Counted from the stretch's first letter, positions 1 to 11,449 are shown. The stretch: DNA of 64,000 nt from Lunularia cruciata (GCA_948567375.1 OX419761.1:15936501-16000500); one strand, 5' to 3'. Notes: generated by a model from the sequence alone, not told the origin. Made by a program: numbers and translations.

Positions 1-189
1 CAACACGATGGAAGGATCATAAGAACAAGGGTCACGTCGTTTGTGAGTTTCTGCTCGGAAAGATTACAATTAACGCGATTGACAAAGTGTGCAATTTGAT
101 TATTTTCAAGGTCTAAAATTAATATTCTATGATTACTTGTAGCATATGTCGCGTCTATGGTATATGGCTCCATAGCTCGAAACTCAAAT

Positions 190-960
190 GTGGCTCAACT
201 CCAGTCGAAGCTGCTCCAAATCCCAACATCACTTGAAATCCGCGAGCATTGGGCTCAAGACTAGAATTAAACAGATAGACCACAGCAAATATTCAAACCA
301 CATTTCTACCATTCTGCATTGGCTATTATATAGCATTCATTTCCCTAGGTGGTTTGACGATCTCGTGGTCCTCCACACAGTCGCCGACGAGGGAGATTGC
401 ATAAATCCGTGCAGAAACCTGTAATCTCGATCTCTATTTCTCTCGGAGAGTGCAGGACCTCATGATCGTCCACGCAGACGCCGACGAGCGAGATCGCAGA
501 TTTCCGCACAGACTCCTGTAATCTCGATCTTTCATTCAATTTCTCTCGGAGGGTGCAGGACCTCATGGTCGTCCATGCAGTCACGACGAGCAAGATCGCA
601 AAATTCCGCACAAAATCCTGTAATCTTGATCTTTCATTCAATTTCTCTCCGAGGGTGTAAGACCTCATGGTCTTCCATGCAGTCGCCGACGAACAAGATC
701 GCAGATTCCCGCAGACTCCTGTAATCTCGATCTTTCATTCAATTTCTCTCCGAGGGTGCATGAGCTCATGGTCCCCCACACAGTCAGCCGACGAGAGAAA
801 TTGCAGATTTCCACAGACTCCTGTAATTTCGATCTTTCACTTGCTCTGGAATACCTTCTAGAGGACAAGTCGACTGCTTAGAGGCGTTCTTCCATTTGCA
901 GAACTTTTCGGTAGCTACCTCTACTTCTGGAGCATTTTGCTGAAACCGACGTTATTGGAA
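190..960. repeat. Dispersed block P, copy 1 (receptor-locus flank)
   Basis: The stretch at about 200-350 matches 5130-5280 and 14560-14705. Shared landmarks are a 'cacttgaaatc' segment, an 'accacagcaaa' segment and 'accattctgcatgg'-like sequence. In all three places it leads into a unit containing 'tgtaatctcgatctt'. The block lies near LRR receptor remnants each time, so it is probably part of the duplicated flank of one ancestral gene. I see no convincing protein in it; the open frames here are side effects of the tandem repeat at 362-852. Confidence 0.7.
362..852. repeat. Tandem repeat, five units of about 98 bp
   Basis: Units begin near 362, 459, 562, 664 and 765. Each has the order 'ctcatggtcntccannnagtc', 'gccgacgag', 'agattncngcanactcctgtaatctcgatctt' (segments quoted separately) and 'tctctcngagggtgca'. 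The paralogous blocks at 5290-5470 and 14740-14830 hold only about one or two copies, so the array expanded locally. Units differ by substitutions and small indels, so the expansion is not very recent. Minus-strand open frames across it repeat the same peptide and are not taken as genes. Confidence 0.85.
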
Positions 961-1335
961 ATGAGAGTTATCTTCCTCAATGCACCTGAGAGCCGAGCAA
1001 GGCCAGTCGAAACTAATATAGAAAAGGAAATCCTCGAAAGTCCATCAACCTGAGATTCAGTAGCTATACTATAGAGTTTGCTTCTAGAATATATTTAATT
1101 GAACCGATTGAATCTGTTGTAATATATGATCTTATCATTTCAGGAATTCAAGTTCCTGGAACTTGGCTGCGAAGTGTCCACTACTACTGTAACTGTAAAT
1201 CGATTTCAAGTCTTACTCAAAGTTGATGCTTGCCGCTTTCTACGGGTCAGTACAGCCATTCTGCTTGCACAATCCCATAAGCACTGTCGACATTCTATTC
1301 CCTGAGACATGAATATTGTTCTTCAGGGGAGTTTA
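861..1335. other. No gene seen
   Basis: This stretch joins block P to the LRR pseudogene. I see no sustained reading frame or structural repeat. The sequence from about 1340 onward reappears near 26526, so the duplicated LRR segment begins at its right edge. Confidence 0.5.
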
Positions 1336-4075
1336 ACCCAATAATACAATATGAAGTCAACCTCCACAGTTAATGCATCAAACGGCAGATGCTGCTCTCA
1401 TCCATAGCTTCATATAGAGGAGTTTAAGTTTAGTATATCAATCAATCTGCAATCAATCTCCTCGGAATAAGTTCCAAATCGCTGACGCTGCACTCATCGA
1501 TCGCCTTGAACGGATACGCCGACAGTGCAGGTGGATCTCATAGATATCAATTCTTTCTTCTCGAATTCTTAAGGTAACTTGATTTGTCCCATAATGGATG
1601 ACTGGTCGTATTCCATTGGAGCTTGGTGCAATGATGAAAGTGAGAGTCCTGAGTTAGTTCAGAATGTGCTTTACGGCAATAGTCCCGTCTCATTGAGCAT
1701 ATGCTCTGGCTTACATCAGCTTGATTTGAGCGTTAACAACTTGACAAGAGACATACCGTTGAAGCTAGGGGAATTGGCAGAGTTGCAATTGTTATGGTTG
1801 CATAACGATTCGCTTATTGGTCCTATGGCCGTCTCATGGAGCAAATGCTCACGTTTACAGCAGCATGACTTGAGTGTAAACCATTCACAGGAGAGATACT
1901 GACGGAGATGGGGAAATTAGGCGATGTTCTCTATGACCACCTACGTACAGGAGGAATACCGACAGAGCTGGGCACTTGAAAGACTTGCAGAGTTTACTCT
2001 TGAATGACAATCCACTTCTAGGTGCTATTCCCGTCTCATCGAGCAAACGCTTACTGTAACAGCAACTTGATTTGAGCTTCAACAGCTCGATTGGATAAAT
2101 GCCGGCAGAGCTAGGAGCATTGGAGTTTAAGCAGTTGTGCTTATGGGGGAGTAAACTTACCGGCGCTATCCCTGCATCACTCAGCAGATGCTCGACGTTA
2201 CAGCACCTTCCGCTGACAGTAGACTATTTGACAGGAGAGATCCCAGTTGAGCTAAGAGAGTTGCGGAATTTGCAATTTTATGCTTGTATAAGAATTCACT
2301 CACCGGTATTATTCCTGTCACACTGAGCAAAACCTCACGCTTACAGCAGCTTCATTTAATAATAACAGCTTGACAGGCTACATAACGGTTGAGCTAGGAG
2401 CGTTGAGAGAGTTGCAGGCCCTTTACGATTAGTCCTTGTGGGTGCATTAGTCTCACAACACAACAGTACGAATGGTGAGTGAGATTATTAAGGTGCAATG
2501 CCGGTTGAGCGTAGTTTATGAGACTTAACAACGTGAAGTAAACAATGACGAGAATAAAAATAAGTATCAAAACCAGGTCCAACATAATATGAGTATTTCT
2601 TTTTCAAATTTAGAACGGTGCCATCAAACACTTCTGAACCAGGTCAGAGGAACAATTAAAAATGTTTTCCAAAAGGAGTAATAACATATAACAAGTATTT
2701 TTATATTGGAATGCTAAATCTTCAAGGAAACAAAATAGAGCCCTTGTGGATCTTTGTTTAAGGTCTCAAATGGAGTTGTATCCTGATGGCAATGGACTAA
2801 CAGGTACTATTCCACTTTCATTAGAAAAATTCAACAGGCTGCAGGCATTTGATCTGATAGCAATCTGATGGGGAAGGTTTATCTGGAGCTAGGGCAGTTG
2901 ACAGATTTGAAGAATCTTATCCTCTACGAGAATGAACTCACTGCCAGCATTCCAGTTCCCTAGCAAATTGCTTTCAGCGAAAGTGGCTTGATCTGGCTAC
3001 AAACAACTTAGCAGGAGAGATACCGTCAGGGCTTGGGGGCTTGATAGAGTTGCGGTGTATGTACCTGGAGGACAAAGGAATTCACAGGTACTATCCCCTT
3101 ATCGATAGGGCAACTTTGGAGGTTGCTCCCTCTCCGGATTCGTGGAAAGCCGGCTTTCCACTAATCGAATCACAGGTTTCATTGATCTCTGGGTAAATGC
3201 TCGACATTGGGGATTCTGCAACTCCATATGAATCGACTTTCAGGATCGATACCTTTGAGCCTCGGTACTCAAAAGACCTGACAGCATTGCTGGTGTTTGG
3301 AAATCAGCTTTCTGCCATTATTCTAAAAATTTGGGTTCCTCTCTACATGCTCTGGAAAATCCTGATACAGTACTTCTGACAATCAGCTGGAAGGTCATAT
3401 ACCACATAACGTCGGCAGTTTAACCTCGTTAGTTCAACTCCGACCTGGCCACAATAGAATCAATGGACTCCTTCCAAGTAGTCTCGGTCGGAACGAGAGC
3501 TCACTGGAAATTCTCACAGTTGCAAACAATCTGATCAGCGGTCCAATTCCTGCTTCTTTAGGTGATTGGATTGCGTCGCTGACCACTCTCCAGGTCCTGG
3601 ACCTCCCAAACAAAAGGTTTTACGAGTCTCTCCTAGAAAGCTTATCAAAGTTGCAAGATTTCACACGCTCAAATGAAACAGCATTAGGTTCAACAGCAGT
3701 GGGGAGATGCTTAAGGAAAACTTGGTGGTGTTTGGGCTAAGGGCCAAGATCTCCATCTGGAATACTTGGTATCATTTCGAACTTCCTTTGACATATCCCG
3801 AAATTGACCGGGAGGATACCGGTGAGCTTTGCGCAGTATACGAATTTGAGTTATCTCAATGTGAGCTTCAACGATTGAGAAGGGTCGATTCCTATTTCTA
3901 CCCAACTTCAGTAGATGAAGGAGACAATGTTCGAAGGAAATCCTGGACTCTGCGTTTTGCCCATGTAGAGAGTCTTCGAAACCTGGGAAAGTCAATCCCG
4001 CAGTGTCGAGAGCTAAGGATATCCATGACAAATTGCCATAGAGGGTCAATGCGTTGGTCTCGTTTTCTGCCTGTT
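1336..4075 (+). pseudogene. LRR receptor-like kinase/protein pseudogene, copy 1
   Basis: Translated pieces show plant LRRs of the type LDLS-N-LT-IP-ELG-L-LQ-L: 'LHQLDLSVNNLT' near 1720, 'AELQLLWLHNDSLIGP' near 1780 and 'LTGAIPASLSRCSTLQHLP' near 2155. More repeats run through 2870-3640. The ectodomain end is clear: a 'LSYLNVSFND' segment near 3850, then 'EGSIPISTQLQ', then 'FEGNPGLC' near 3930, the hallmark that precedes the transmembrane helix in plant LRR receptor kinases. A hydrophobic segment, 'LVVGFIVSVAVLCFEAF', follows near 4090. Frames change repeatedly and stops interrupt them, so this is a pseudogene. No kinase domain follows, so it is a truncated kinase or a receptor-like protein. 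Sequence 1340-2590 is duplicated at 26526-27830. Confidence 0.88.
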
Positions 4076-4345
4076 TAGTGAGACTCGTAGTAGGCTTTAT
4101 TGTTTCAGTAGCAGTTCTTTGCTTCGAAGCGTTTAAGACGGTTCATGTTTCAGTAGCATTTCTATGGGGCCTCTATACATCGAACGTAAATTTACATCCT
4201 TCCAGGACAGTTCAATCGTTTAAAGACAATCACGAGTGCACTATTTTCTCGAACACTATTTGTCTGTATTGAGATATTCGTGCAAATGCCACCACTGCAG
4301 ATAAATGAGATTCCAATTTCTGATATGCAATATCAGACACTCTCT

Positions 4346-4545
4346 CTGAACTCTCTAAACTCCCTAAACTCTCTTAACGATATTGATATTGATCTATCAC
4401 CCGCAACAATCACCAAATTCCACACCCAAGGAATAAATAATATACTAACATTTTAGAATTTGAAATGATGCAACTGTTCATCATCCACTGTTCTTGTATT
4501 GACTGATACTTCTGCTCGTGGAGTACAATTCTAGAACAGGGGAGA
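4346..4545. repeat. Dispersed block Q, copy 1
   Basis: Shared with 14210-14400 and 20250-20400. Landmarks in order are 'aactccctaaac', 'gaaataatatact', 'tgaaatgatgcaactgtt', 'gactgatacttctgct' and 'gtggagtacaattct'. It lies just after the receptor transmembrane remnant in copies 1 and 2 and after the NLR pseudogene in copy 3, so it looks like the 3' flank of a duplicated receptor locus. No coding potential seen. Confidence 0.75.
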
Positions 4546-5022
4546 ACATTATGAAAGAGAACGTTGGCCCGCGAAAACAGAGCCCATGTCATTCGTAGAT
4601 GCTACTTGAAACTCTCACGAAATCAATTGAGAAAGATCGGTGGTTATTCTCAAAGACTAAAGCACATTATGAAAGAAGAACGTCGGGCCGAGGAAACAGA
4701 GCCTAGGTCATTCGCATGGTTTACTTGAAACACTCACAGAATCAATTGAGAAAGAGATAGGTGGATGTTCTCAGAGACCAAAGCACATTATGAAAGAAGA
4801 ACGTCAGGCGGCGAAAACAGAGCCTACGTCATTCGTAGGGGTTACTTGAAACACTCAGAGTCAATTGCGAGAGAGACCGGTGCTTGTTCTCAGAAACCAA
4901 AACACATTATGGAAAGAGAACGTTGGGCAGCGAAAACAGAGCATCTGTCATTCGTAGGGGATACTTGAAATACTCACAGAGGTAGCTGAGAAAGAGACCG
5001 GTGCTTGTTCTCAGAGACCAAA
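4546..5022. repeat. Tandem repeat, four units of about 119 bp
   Basis: Units start at 4546, 4664, 4785 and 4904, each with 'acattatgaaagaagaacg', then 'cgaaaacagagcc', 'gtcattcgtag', 'tacttgaaa', and ending in 'gagaaagag' and 'tgttctcagagaccaaa'. The paralogous locus at 14391-14475 has a single unit. The array therefore formed after the flanking blocks were duplicated. Confidence 0.85.
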
Positions 5023-5039
5023 ACTGGTGTTAGGGACCA

Positions 5040-5507
5040 AACTGTGTGTACATCGGTGATCGGACATGTTCCATCTGTAGTTGTCCAATCCCTAGTATCA
5101 GCTCCATAGCCAAAATGTGACGCAAGTCCAACCAAATCTGCTGCAAAATCCAGCATCACATGAAATCTGCGACTTCTTGGCTTCCGTGATCAGAACCAAA
5201 CAGTTGACAACCTCCATACCCCAAACAGACCACAACAAAGAATCACACCACATTTCCACCATTCTGCATGGTGGAAATGTGACATCCTCTCTCGAGGGTC
5301 ATCGTCTTCCGCCCAGCAAGGGCCTGGATTTCCACAACTCCTGTGATGTCGATGTTTCAAGGCTTTGGCAATCCTTCTGAAGTCCTTAGCGACAAGTGGA
5401 CTGCTTAGCGGTGTTCGTCCATACGGATTCCACAACTCATGTAATCTCGATCTTTCTTCAAGGCTCTGGCAATGCCTTTTGCAGGATGTAAGGACAAGCG
5501 GACTGGT
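5040..5507. repeat. Dispersed block P, copy 2
   Basis: Matches 14480-14890 with conserved order: 'catgttccat', 'tagtatc(a/g)gctccatagc', 'aagtccaaccaaatctg', 'cttccgtgatc', 'accaaa', 'accattctgcatgg' and 'tcgatctt', ending in 'aagtggactg'. About one and a half of the 98-bp units are present. No gene is supported. Confidence 0.75.
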
Positions 5508-5606
5508 TAGCCCATTTTACCTCTTGTGTCTTTTCCTTGTACGGCTCGATGGGATCTTCCCATCCTTCTTGTTATCCTGCACGGTCAGCTTTTCTCTCCG
5601 TTAGCT
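5508..5606 (+). mobile_element. 3'-end fragment of the RLE non-LTR element
   Basis: Reads as a diverged copy of the 3' untranslated tail of the element at 5796-9383 but in the opposite direction: 'agcccattttacctcttgtg', 'ccttgtacggctcgatggga', 'tcttcccatccttcttg' and 'cacggtcagcttttctctcc'. It is about 95 bp, as expected of a severely 5'-truncated insertion. It lies inside block P/D sequence and forms an inverted pair with the tail of the longer element about 190 bp away. Confidence 0.7.
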
Positions 5607-5795
5607 ATGTTTTCCCGTTGGTCCAACTTGGAGCTACTTGTCGGCACCGCTAATTCTAGGTATGACCAGCTGTCACTCTCGGCAGAGGTCTTCTTTCAGT
5701 AAGAGAAAAAGACATGCGATACTTGGAGATACTCTCGCATGGCGATTCCTGCATTGTCTTCGTGGTTAACATACAAAAATACCATAATCCGGAAA

Positions 5796-8700
5796 GAAAA
5801 AAGGCGACCGCGTAGGAAAAATGAAGGATGGGAAGACCCCATCAGGCCGTACAAGGGAGAGACACAAAAGGTAACATGGGGCTAAGCCCCAATAGAGTCT
5901 GTATGAGAAATCTGCCCTACCACACCTAAGATATCCGAGCTATGCAAGTCGTACGGTCTACACACAACTGGAGCATCCGAAGAAACATCACCTAATGTGA
6001 TTGCTCTCCTATGGATTGCACCAGCCACTGCACTCTGTAGAGCAATGGATACACGCTGTCTAAAGTAAACTACAAAGTATGAGAGTGAGAGTGGTACCCC
6101 CTGCCGCCTAACATGATAAGCTCTCACGCACTCCCTGACAAATGTGTCAAATGCCGTGTCCATCGCTCCATATAACTCCAAGGCTAGAGGAACAAAGAGG
6201 TGACCTCGCTGCATGCCCCTGTACTTGCAGACCTTGCGACCTGTTGCTGCACTCGCCGCCCATCCAGGGGGATGGGTAATCACTCCCTCCGAAACTGTAT
6301 CTCGCGTAGGGTCCGTCACCACGACATCCGCTACTGTCACCTGATCATCTCGGACCAAGTATAAGTCTGCCCTGACACGTGTTGTCTGCAACGCATACGA
6401 ACGCTCCCTCCAAGCCAAGTATCCACTCTCTCGTGCCATAGCAAACACTATGTCTCTAATGGCATCATGGGTAGCTATCCTCTGTCCTCCAAAAGGACAC
6501 CGTGTCATGTGGACCGCCGCTGTATCTAGTGTAGAACCACACTCACAAGTGAGTAGTGAAGATGCAGATGGGTGGACCAAACCTAGGCGAAACCTCATCG
6601 CTGTAGAGAAAGTAGCCGGTGCGAGTCGGAAAGCCCTAATGCATGGTCGAGCTAGGATCCACGAGCCTGCACCCTTGCCGGAGCAAGAGCGTAGACGTGC
6701 TCTAGTAGCCTGAGGAATGGACGAGTCAACTAAGAGAGAATGTAGCGTATGCTCACACTGTCGCTCCATCAAGGAAGACTGTAGACCTCTAGTCCAATCT
6801 GACGATAGTGAAGCAAACGGTGGAAAACCCTCTCGTGCTCGTGGAGATAGACTATCTCTCGTCTGCCGCAATAACACCTGGAGAGAAAAGGATCCTCCCT
6901 CCACCTCTGTCACATAAGTCTCCAAAACCGGCCTATCAGCAACCACAAAACAAGATGCAAGTAGGGGTGCCGAGAGAGCCCAACTACCCAAAAACGCTAT
7001 AGGTGTCATCTCCTCCATAGAAAGCAAGCCAACCCCACCACATGAGATCGGTAGAGCCGTCTGTCTACGTGCCAAATCCCCTGTCACACACTCAAAAGTC
7101 CCTGGTCCAATAATATCACCAAAGACTCCCATAATCCTCCTATCAAATGCTCTCAGACGTGATAGGAAGGACGATGAGGGAGGAACTGTACGGATGAGGT
7201 AGGATGGTCGACGAGCAATACTGGAAGAGAGTATACCAAATGCCACCTACGGATCTCCTAGTAATGGAAGGTCATCCACATGGAGAACATCCTCTGCAAG
7301 AGCAGCGTCCAAGAAGCGTGTGACAAAATCCTCCGATCCTATTGGCACTCCAAGAACACGAAGTCCCTCTGTGGATGTGATACACCCCTCTGGAAGCTCA
7401 AGGTGGGGAGGGATACCTAAAGGGGACCATGCCCTACACTTTGACACCTTGACTCTCAAGCCTACTAGATGTAGCTCGGTAGTCAAGTAGTCAAAGGCCT
7501 GCCTAATCTGATCTACAAGGCCTACGATGTGTGTATCATCTGCCAAGGATGGAAATACACAACCTGGCATGGCCAAAGTAGTAGACAGGAGAGCTCTAAA
7601 ATGAGCCATGGCAAATAAGGGCCCCCCCAAAGGATCTCCCTGACGTGTACCAACAACTGACTCCAAGACGGTGACTCCCTCCTGTGAACCACCATGCTCG
7701 TAGTAAAGGGAAGCAGGAGAGCCATAAAAAGACCGCACAAAAGGAATGAGACTCGCCAAGGATCCACCAGCCTCCCTAAGCTCTCTAAAGATGGATGCAC
7801 GTGAGACGCTATTAAAAGCGTTCTCAACGTCCACCTGTAGGACGACCCACTCCGGATGGATATCTAGGAGTGCTCTAATGCCTAGAGATATAGCCTCACA
7901 TCCTCCAGGTGTAGCTACTCCAAACTGATGTGGACTAAGGTGCTGTCGAAAGTGAGAACGATGTTGAAGGACAATGGTACGACTGACCAAACGCAAAAAG
8001 ATCTCTCCAATAGCAATCGGTCTAATGCCTCCCGTGTCCTTCTTGATCGCGAGAAGTCGACTAGCACCTAAGACCCGACTAACAGACATAGGAATATCTC
8101 CTCTTGCTACTGCTGCAGCCACCTGAAACAACTCGGTAAAACCACTAGAAGGATCATCTGCCTAGAAGCAATCTCTAAGGTGCTCATAAACCATCCCTGA
8201 CAAGCCTCCTGAGGAAAGGCGAGGGGCAGTGCACAATGCTTGTGCAAATAGCGACCTATCAAGACATAAAGGCTGCTCAGGCTGATAATCTAAGACCTCT
8301 AGTGGCAGTCCCTCTACTGCTATAGGATGCAATGAGCGTAGGGAAGAGATGGTCTCATCAGTAGGACTCGCTATAGACAGAGGGTGTAGCGCTCGTGCTG
8401 CTCTACTAAACTCTCCCGCCTGACCCAATGTCCTACATCGTCGTAATCGAGTGGAATCTATGGTATCCTATGGCGATGTCTGTCTCCTAAATCGTGTAGC
8501 CCTAACAGACTCCTCCTGAAGGGCTGCCTAATCCCCCGCTCGGAATCGACGAAATCTAGCCGCCACCTCTCTATGCCCCGCACGTCCCCCTCTAGCATAA
8601 CGAAGACACCATCGAGGGAGTAGGAGGAATAGGAACCACGCTAACTCGTCCAAGGGATCACGTGCCAAACGATCCAATGGTAGGCGAAAAGCCTGTCTAG

Positions 8701-9383
8701 CCTCATCATGGAGTGTGCGGGGTAGCCTATGGAATAGACGTGGACATGGAAAACTAGTCTCAAATAACCCCAAAATGCAACCCGCCTGAGAAGCTAACCA
8801 CTCCCACGACTCGATCGGTATCCTTGGAACGATCAACGAAGATATAGAAGAAGCGTGCGTAATCCCAAGTGTCACTGCTGTCGATGTGGTCGCTCGTCTC
8901 ACGTGGGCATCCCAAGTGGTCCAATCATAGTCCTTGTGCATCCTTCCCACATGGGTCTTTACCCCTTGCGAGGTAAAGCGTCGGTGACACACCGGGCATG
9001 GTGTATCCCGACCCGCTCTAGGCGACCCCACATGGGAAGGTGTAGCCATGGCTAGCACAAGAATAATGATAGTAACACATGATACTCCTCTCCATATCTC
9101 CCCATATCTGCAAAACCACAACCCCTCACATCCCAACTCACATAAGAAAACAATCTCTCTCACAACCCTAAAATCTATAAACTCTCATAAATTTCAATTT
9201 CCGTCTCCAAAATTTTCAAATTAAATTCCCATGGAACTTAATCATGAAAACCCAGAGATTAGAAATGAAAATTCACAACCCATCACTCTCAATGTATAAT
9301 AATCACTCTCAACCCTAAAAAAAATAAAATTGGAACTTAGCAATGAACTCCGAAAAGAATGGAACTTAGCAAATTTAAGTATA
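5796..9383 (-). mobile_element. Near full-length non-LTR retrotransposon, RLE type
   Basis: An element of about 3.6 kb with one long frame (5882-9049). It has a 5' leader (about 9050-9383) that recurs at 11460-11760, and a 3' tail that recurs at 23860-23948 and 5508-5606. There are no LTRs. The tail ends in a T-rich run on the minus strand. Candidate target-site duplication: ATAATCCGGAAA at 5784-5795 and ATAATCAGGACA at 9384-9395, matching at 10 of 12 positions. It interrupts the P-to-D block sequence, consistent with insertion into the receptor cluster. The outer limits rest on this imperfect duplication and could move by tens of bases. Confidence 0.75.
5882..9049 (-). pseudogene. Zinc finger - reverse transcriptase - endonuclease ORF, broken only by TAG
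   Basis: One frame of 1056 codons. Near the N terminus is a C2H2 finger, 'CPVCHRRFTSQGVKTHVGRMH' in pattern (Cys-X2-Cys-X12-His-X4-His). The reverse transcriptase follows with 'GGIRPIAIGE', 'VVLQVDVENAFNSVSR', 'GTRQGDPLGG' and the catalytic-site variant 'LADD'. The C-terminal third has a Cys/His knuckle, 'CECGSTLDTAAVHMTRC', then 'RADLYLVRDDQVTVADVVV' and a downstream Lys ('KVCKYRG'), as expected of a PD-(D/E)XK-like endonuclease of R2/NeSL/Hero-type elements. Four in-frame stops occur (8528, 8468, 8162, 7247); all are TAG. At 7247 the relative at 22450 has CAG. The closing stop at 5882 is also TAG. The start at 9049 begins 'MATPSHVGSP' and is conserved in the 5' fragment near 11761. Confidence 0.85.
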
Positions 9384-9399
9384 ATAATCAGGACAGCAT

Positions 9400-9720
9400 G
9401 CAGTTATTAAACCACGCAGGATATCATGCATTTATGAATCAGAGCTAAATTAGACATGCTTCCAGCAAGCCTCTGGAGGCCCCTCACGCAACCAAATTTT
9501 TGTTTATGGGATTCTTTGATCAATTGAATAAATTATTTCTCTTGCGGGTAACAGAGTTGCGAAACCCCACAATAAGGCTTAGCATAGACTGGTTAATGAG
9601 CCCTGGAAATATACTATATATAAATTCAAGGAAAGAGCATCACCGTATTCATGTTGTGAGAGGGGAGTGAGTTTTGCGCCTTTTCCGTACCTTCTTCGTA
9701 AAACATCGTGAGAACTTAAA
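9400..9720. repeat. Dispersed block D, partial copy 1
   Basis: Matches the first 300 bases of 10540-11290, 15060-15300 and 20540-20900: 'tatcatgcatt', 'gagctaaa', 'cttgcgggtaacagagttgcg', 'aagagcatcaccgtattcat', 'gttgtgagaggggagtgag'. No coding frame. It lies directly right of the RLE element, so the element inserted at or near the D boundary. Confidence 0.75.
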
Positions 9721-10539
9721 CTTTTATAAACCCAAATTGTAAGAATATATCTTCGGTGTGTTTACATCTTTCTGGCAATAAAATAGATAAAAGTCCTAAA
9801 GGATGTTGCTTTTAATTTTCTTGCTTGAAATATTAAGCCAAAACCACTAAGTTTTTTTTGGAACAGATAATAATCCAAAAATATCATTCAAAAATGGCAA
9901 TCAGATAAAATTTAATATCTATACATCTGTACAAATAAAAACCGCTAACTGAAACAAAACTGCAACTCCGAAACTATGCATCTTTATACCACTTATGGAG
10001 TAACTAAAGACTCGATAGGTTTTGCATTAACCTTCCATGGAGTGGATAAAACATAAGAATGTTTTATCCTTCTGCATTTTGACATGTCTTCCCGTCCTTT
10101 TTGTTATCATGCGAGGTTGCCTTGTTCCTTAAAGAGAATTAAGCCAAAACCATTTAAGGTCTTGAAACCTATCTTTAGGTCATGAATCATTTAAAGAATA
10201 GATATTAACATAAATAATTATAGAAAAATAAATTTTAAATAGATATAGGAATTTATTTTTTTAAATAAGCTTGAACGGAAAAAAATATAACAAGTTTTAA
10301 TCTCTCTATAATTTGGGATTTTTAATGTTTATAAAACCACCGTCAAATCACTAATAAGTATGTGGCCAAAATCCATTACAAACCTTTTGAAGATAAATAG
10401 ATACTTTATAAAGCTCATATCCCGAGAACGCTGCAAAGTGACCAACACTCTATCTAAGGTAGGAAGTGAGCATGGCTTAGGAGACGGCCATAGCTCCTCT
10501 CTCAATAAGTAGGCCAAAAGTACACTGGTGAGAAAATAG
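9721..10539. other. AT-rich spacer with a possible short RLE tail fragment
   Basis: No gene seen. Near 10060-10130, 'gtcttcccgtcctttttgtt' and 'atgcgaggttgcctt' resemble the RLE element's 3' tail as it appears at 5540-5590, so a very short truncated insertion is possible. The remainder is A/T-rich without repeated structure I can follow. Confidence 0.4.
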
Positions 10540-11290
10540 GGCTAAAATACAGCAAGTCTTTCAAGGTCCTTCACACTACCAGATTCTGTTTATAAAATTC
10601 CTATTATCATATGAGGAATTATCTCTCTCTTGCGTAAAAATGAGTTGCAGACAAGGAGATAAGCATAAACTATTGCATCATGAAACCTTGGAAACATAGG
10701 AAACATCCAAACAAAGGAAAACACCACCATATTCATGTTGCAAGATGTGAGTGAGTACGCGTATGTATCTTGAGCCTTGAGCGTATGTATTATTACAAAG
10801 AATATAAAAATTATGAAATTTTAAGCTGCTACCAAACTTATTTCAAAACTTTCTCACTGAATAGTGTGCGCACGCATCGTCCGCACAAAGCAGCGCGTGT
10901 GAAATATACAAACCAGGAAAATTGACATGTTAAGAATCAGCGCAATACAAGGATAAAACTCTTTGAACCCATATCTTCTAGTAACTTAGTGTAGTGTCAC
11001 CTCAAATGAATACACAAGTTGATACTTCAGAATAATGAATTTATGAACTTTAAATAACTTTGATTCCAACCAGCTTTATAGATAGGCGTTTCTTAACAAG
11101 TGATAAAGCGGCTACTTCCCATCCTAATTTAGAGGAACAAACATCATCCTAAACTAACGTAATCATATACAAAAGTTACAGTTTTGTAATTTAGTGCAAC
11201 AAACAGACTTTACCCGACAGCCTCCGAAGACTAGTAACGTTGCCCGCGAAGTACAAGCGAGATTTTCTCATACTCGTGAATAACTAACGT
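10540..11290. repeat. Dispersed block D, copy 2
   Basis: Shares its full order with 15060-15735 and 20540-21750: 'cactaccagattctgtttat', 'cttgcg', 'agttgc-gacaaggagataag', 'ccatattcatgttg', 'gtgagtgagt', then later 'tttgaacccatatcttctag', 'taacttagtgtagtgtcacc', 'tccaaccagctttatagata' and 'cctccgaagactagtaacg'. No protein frame is sustained. It probably descends from intergenic sequence of the duplicated receptor locus. Confidence 0.8.
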
Positions 11291-11449
11291 GGTTTCGGGA
11301 GGAGGACCCCGGGAGAGGAGAGGGAGAGATGTGAGACGGAAGATTTATATTTTCTGAGTGTTCGATAGCATATAGCATTCGAATGAATAGTCGATTTTGT
11401 TTGTTTTTTTAATTTGGATCTATAATTATTAGATTAAAGATTATAGAAA

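Noticed and set aside
345-868. Minus-strand open frames of 107 and 67 codons with repeated peptides
   Set aside because: They arise from the 98-bp tandem repeat, whose unit length varies and breaks the frame; no family resemblance.
1336-4075. A functional LRR receptor
   Set aside because: Stops fall inside the conserved ectodomain end and frames shift many times; no kinase follows.
5882-9049. Genuine amber recoding or suppression
   Set aside because: Possible in principle, but C-to-T decay of CAG explains all four TAGs, and the relative copy shows ordinary decay with several stop types. Kept only as something to test.
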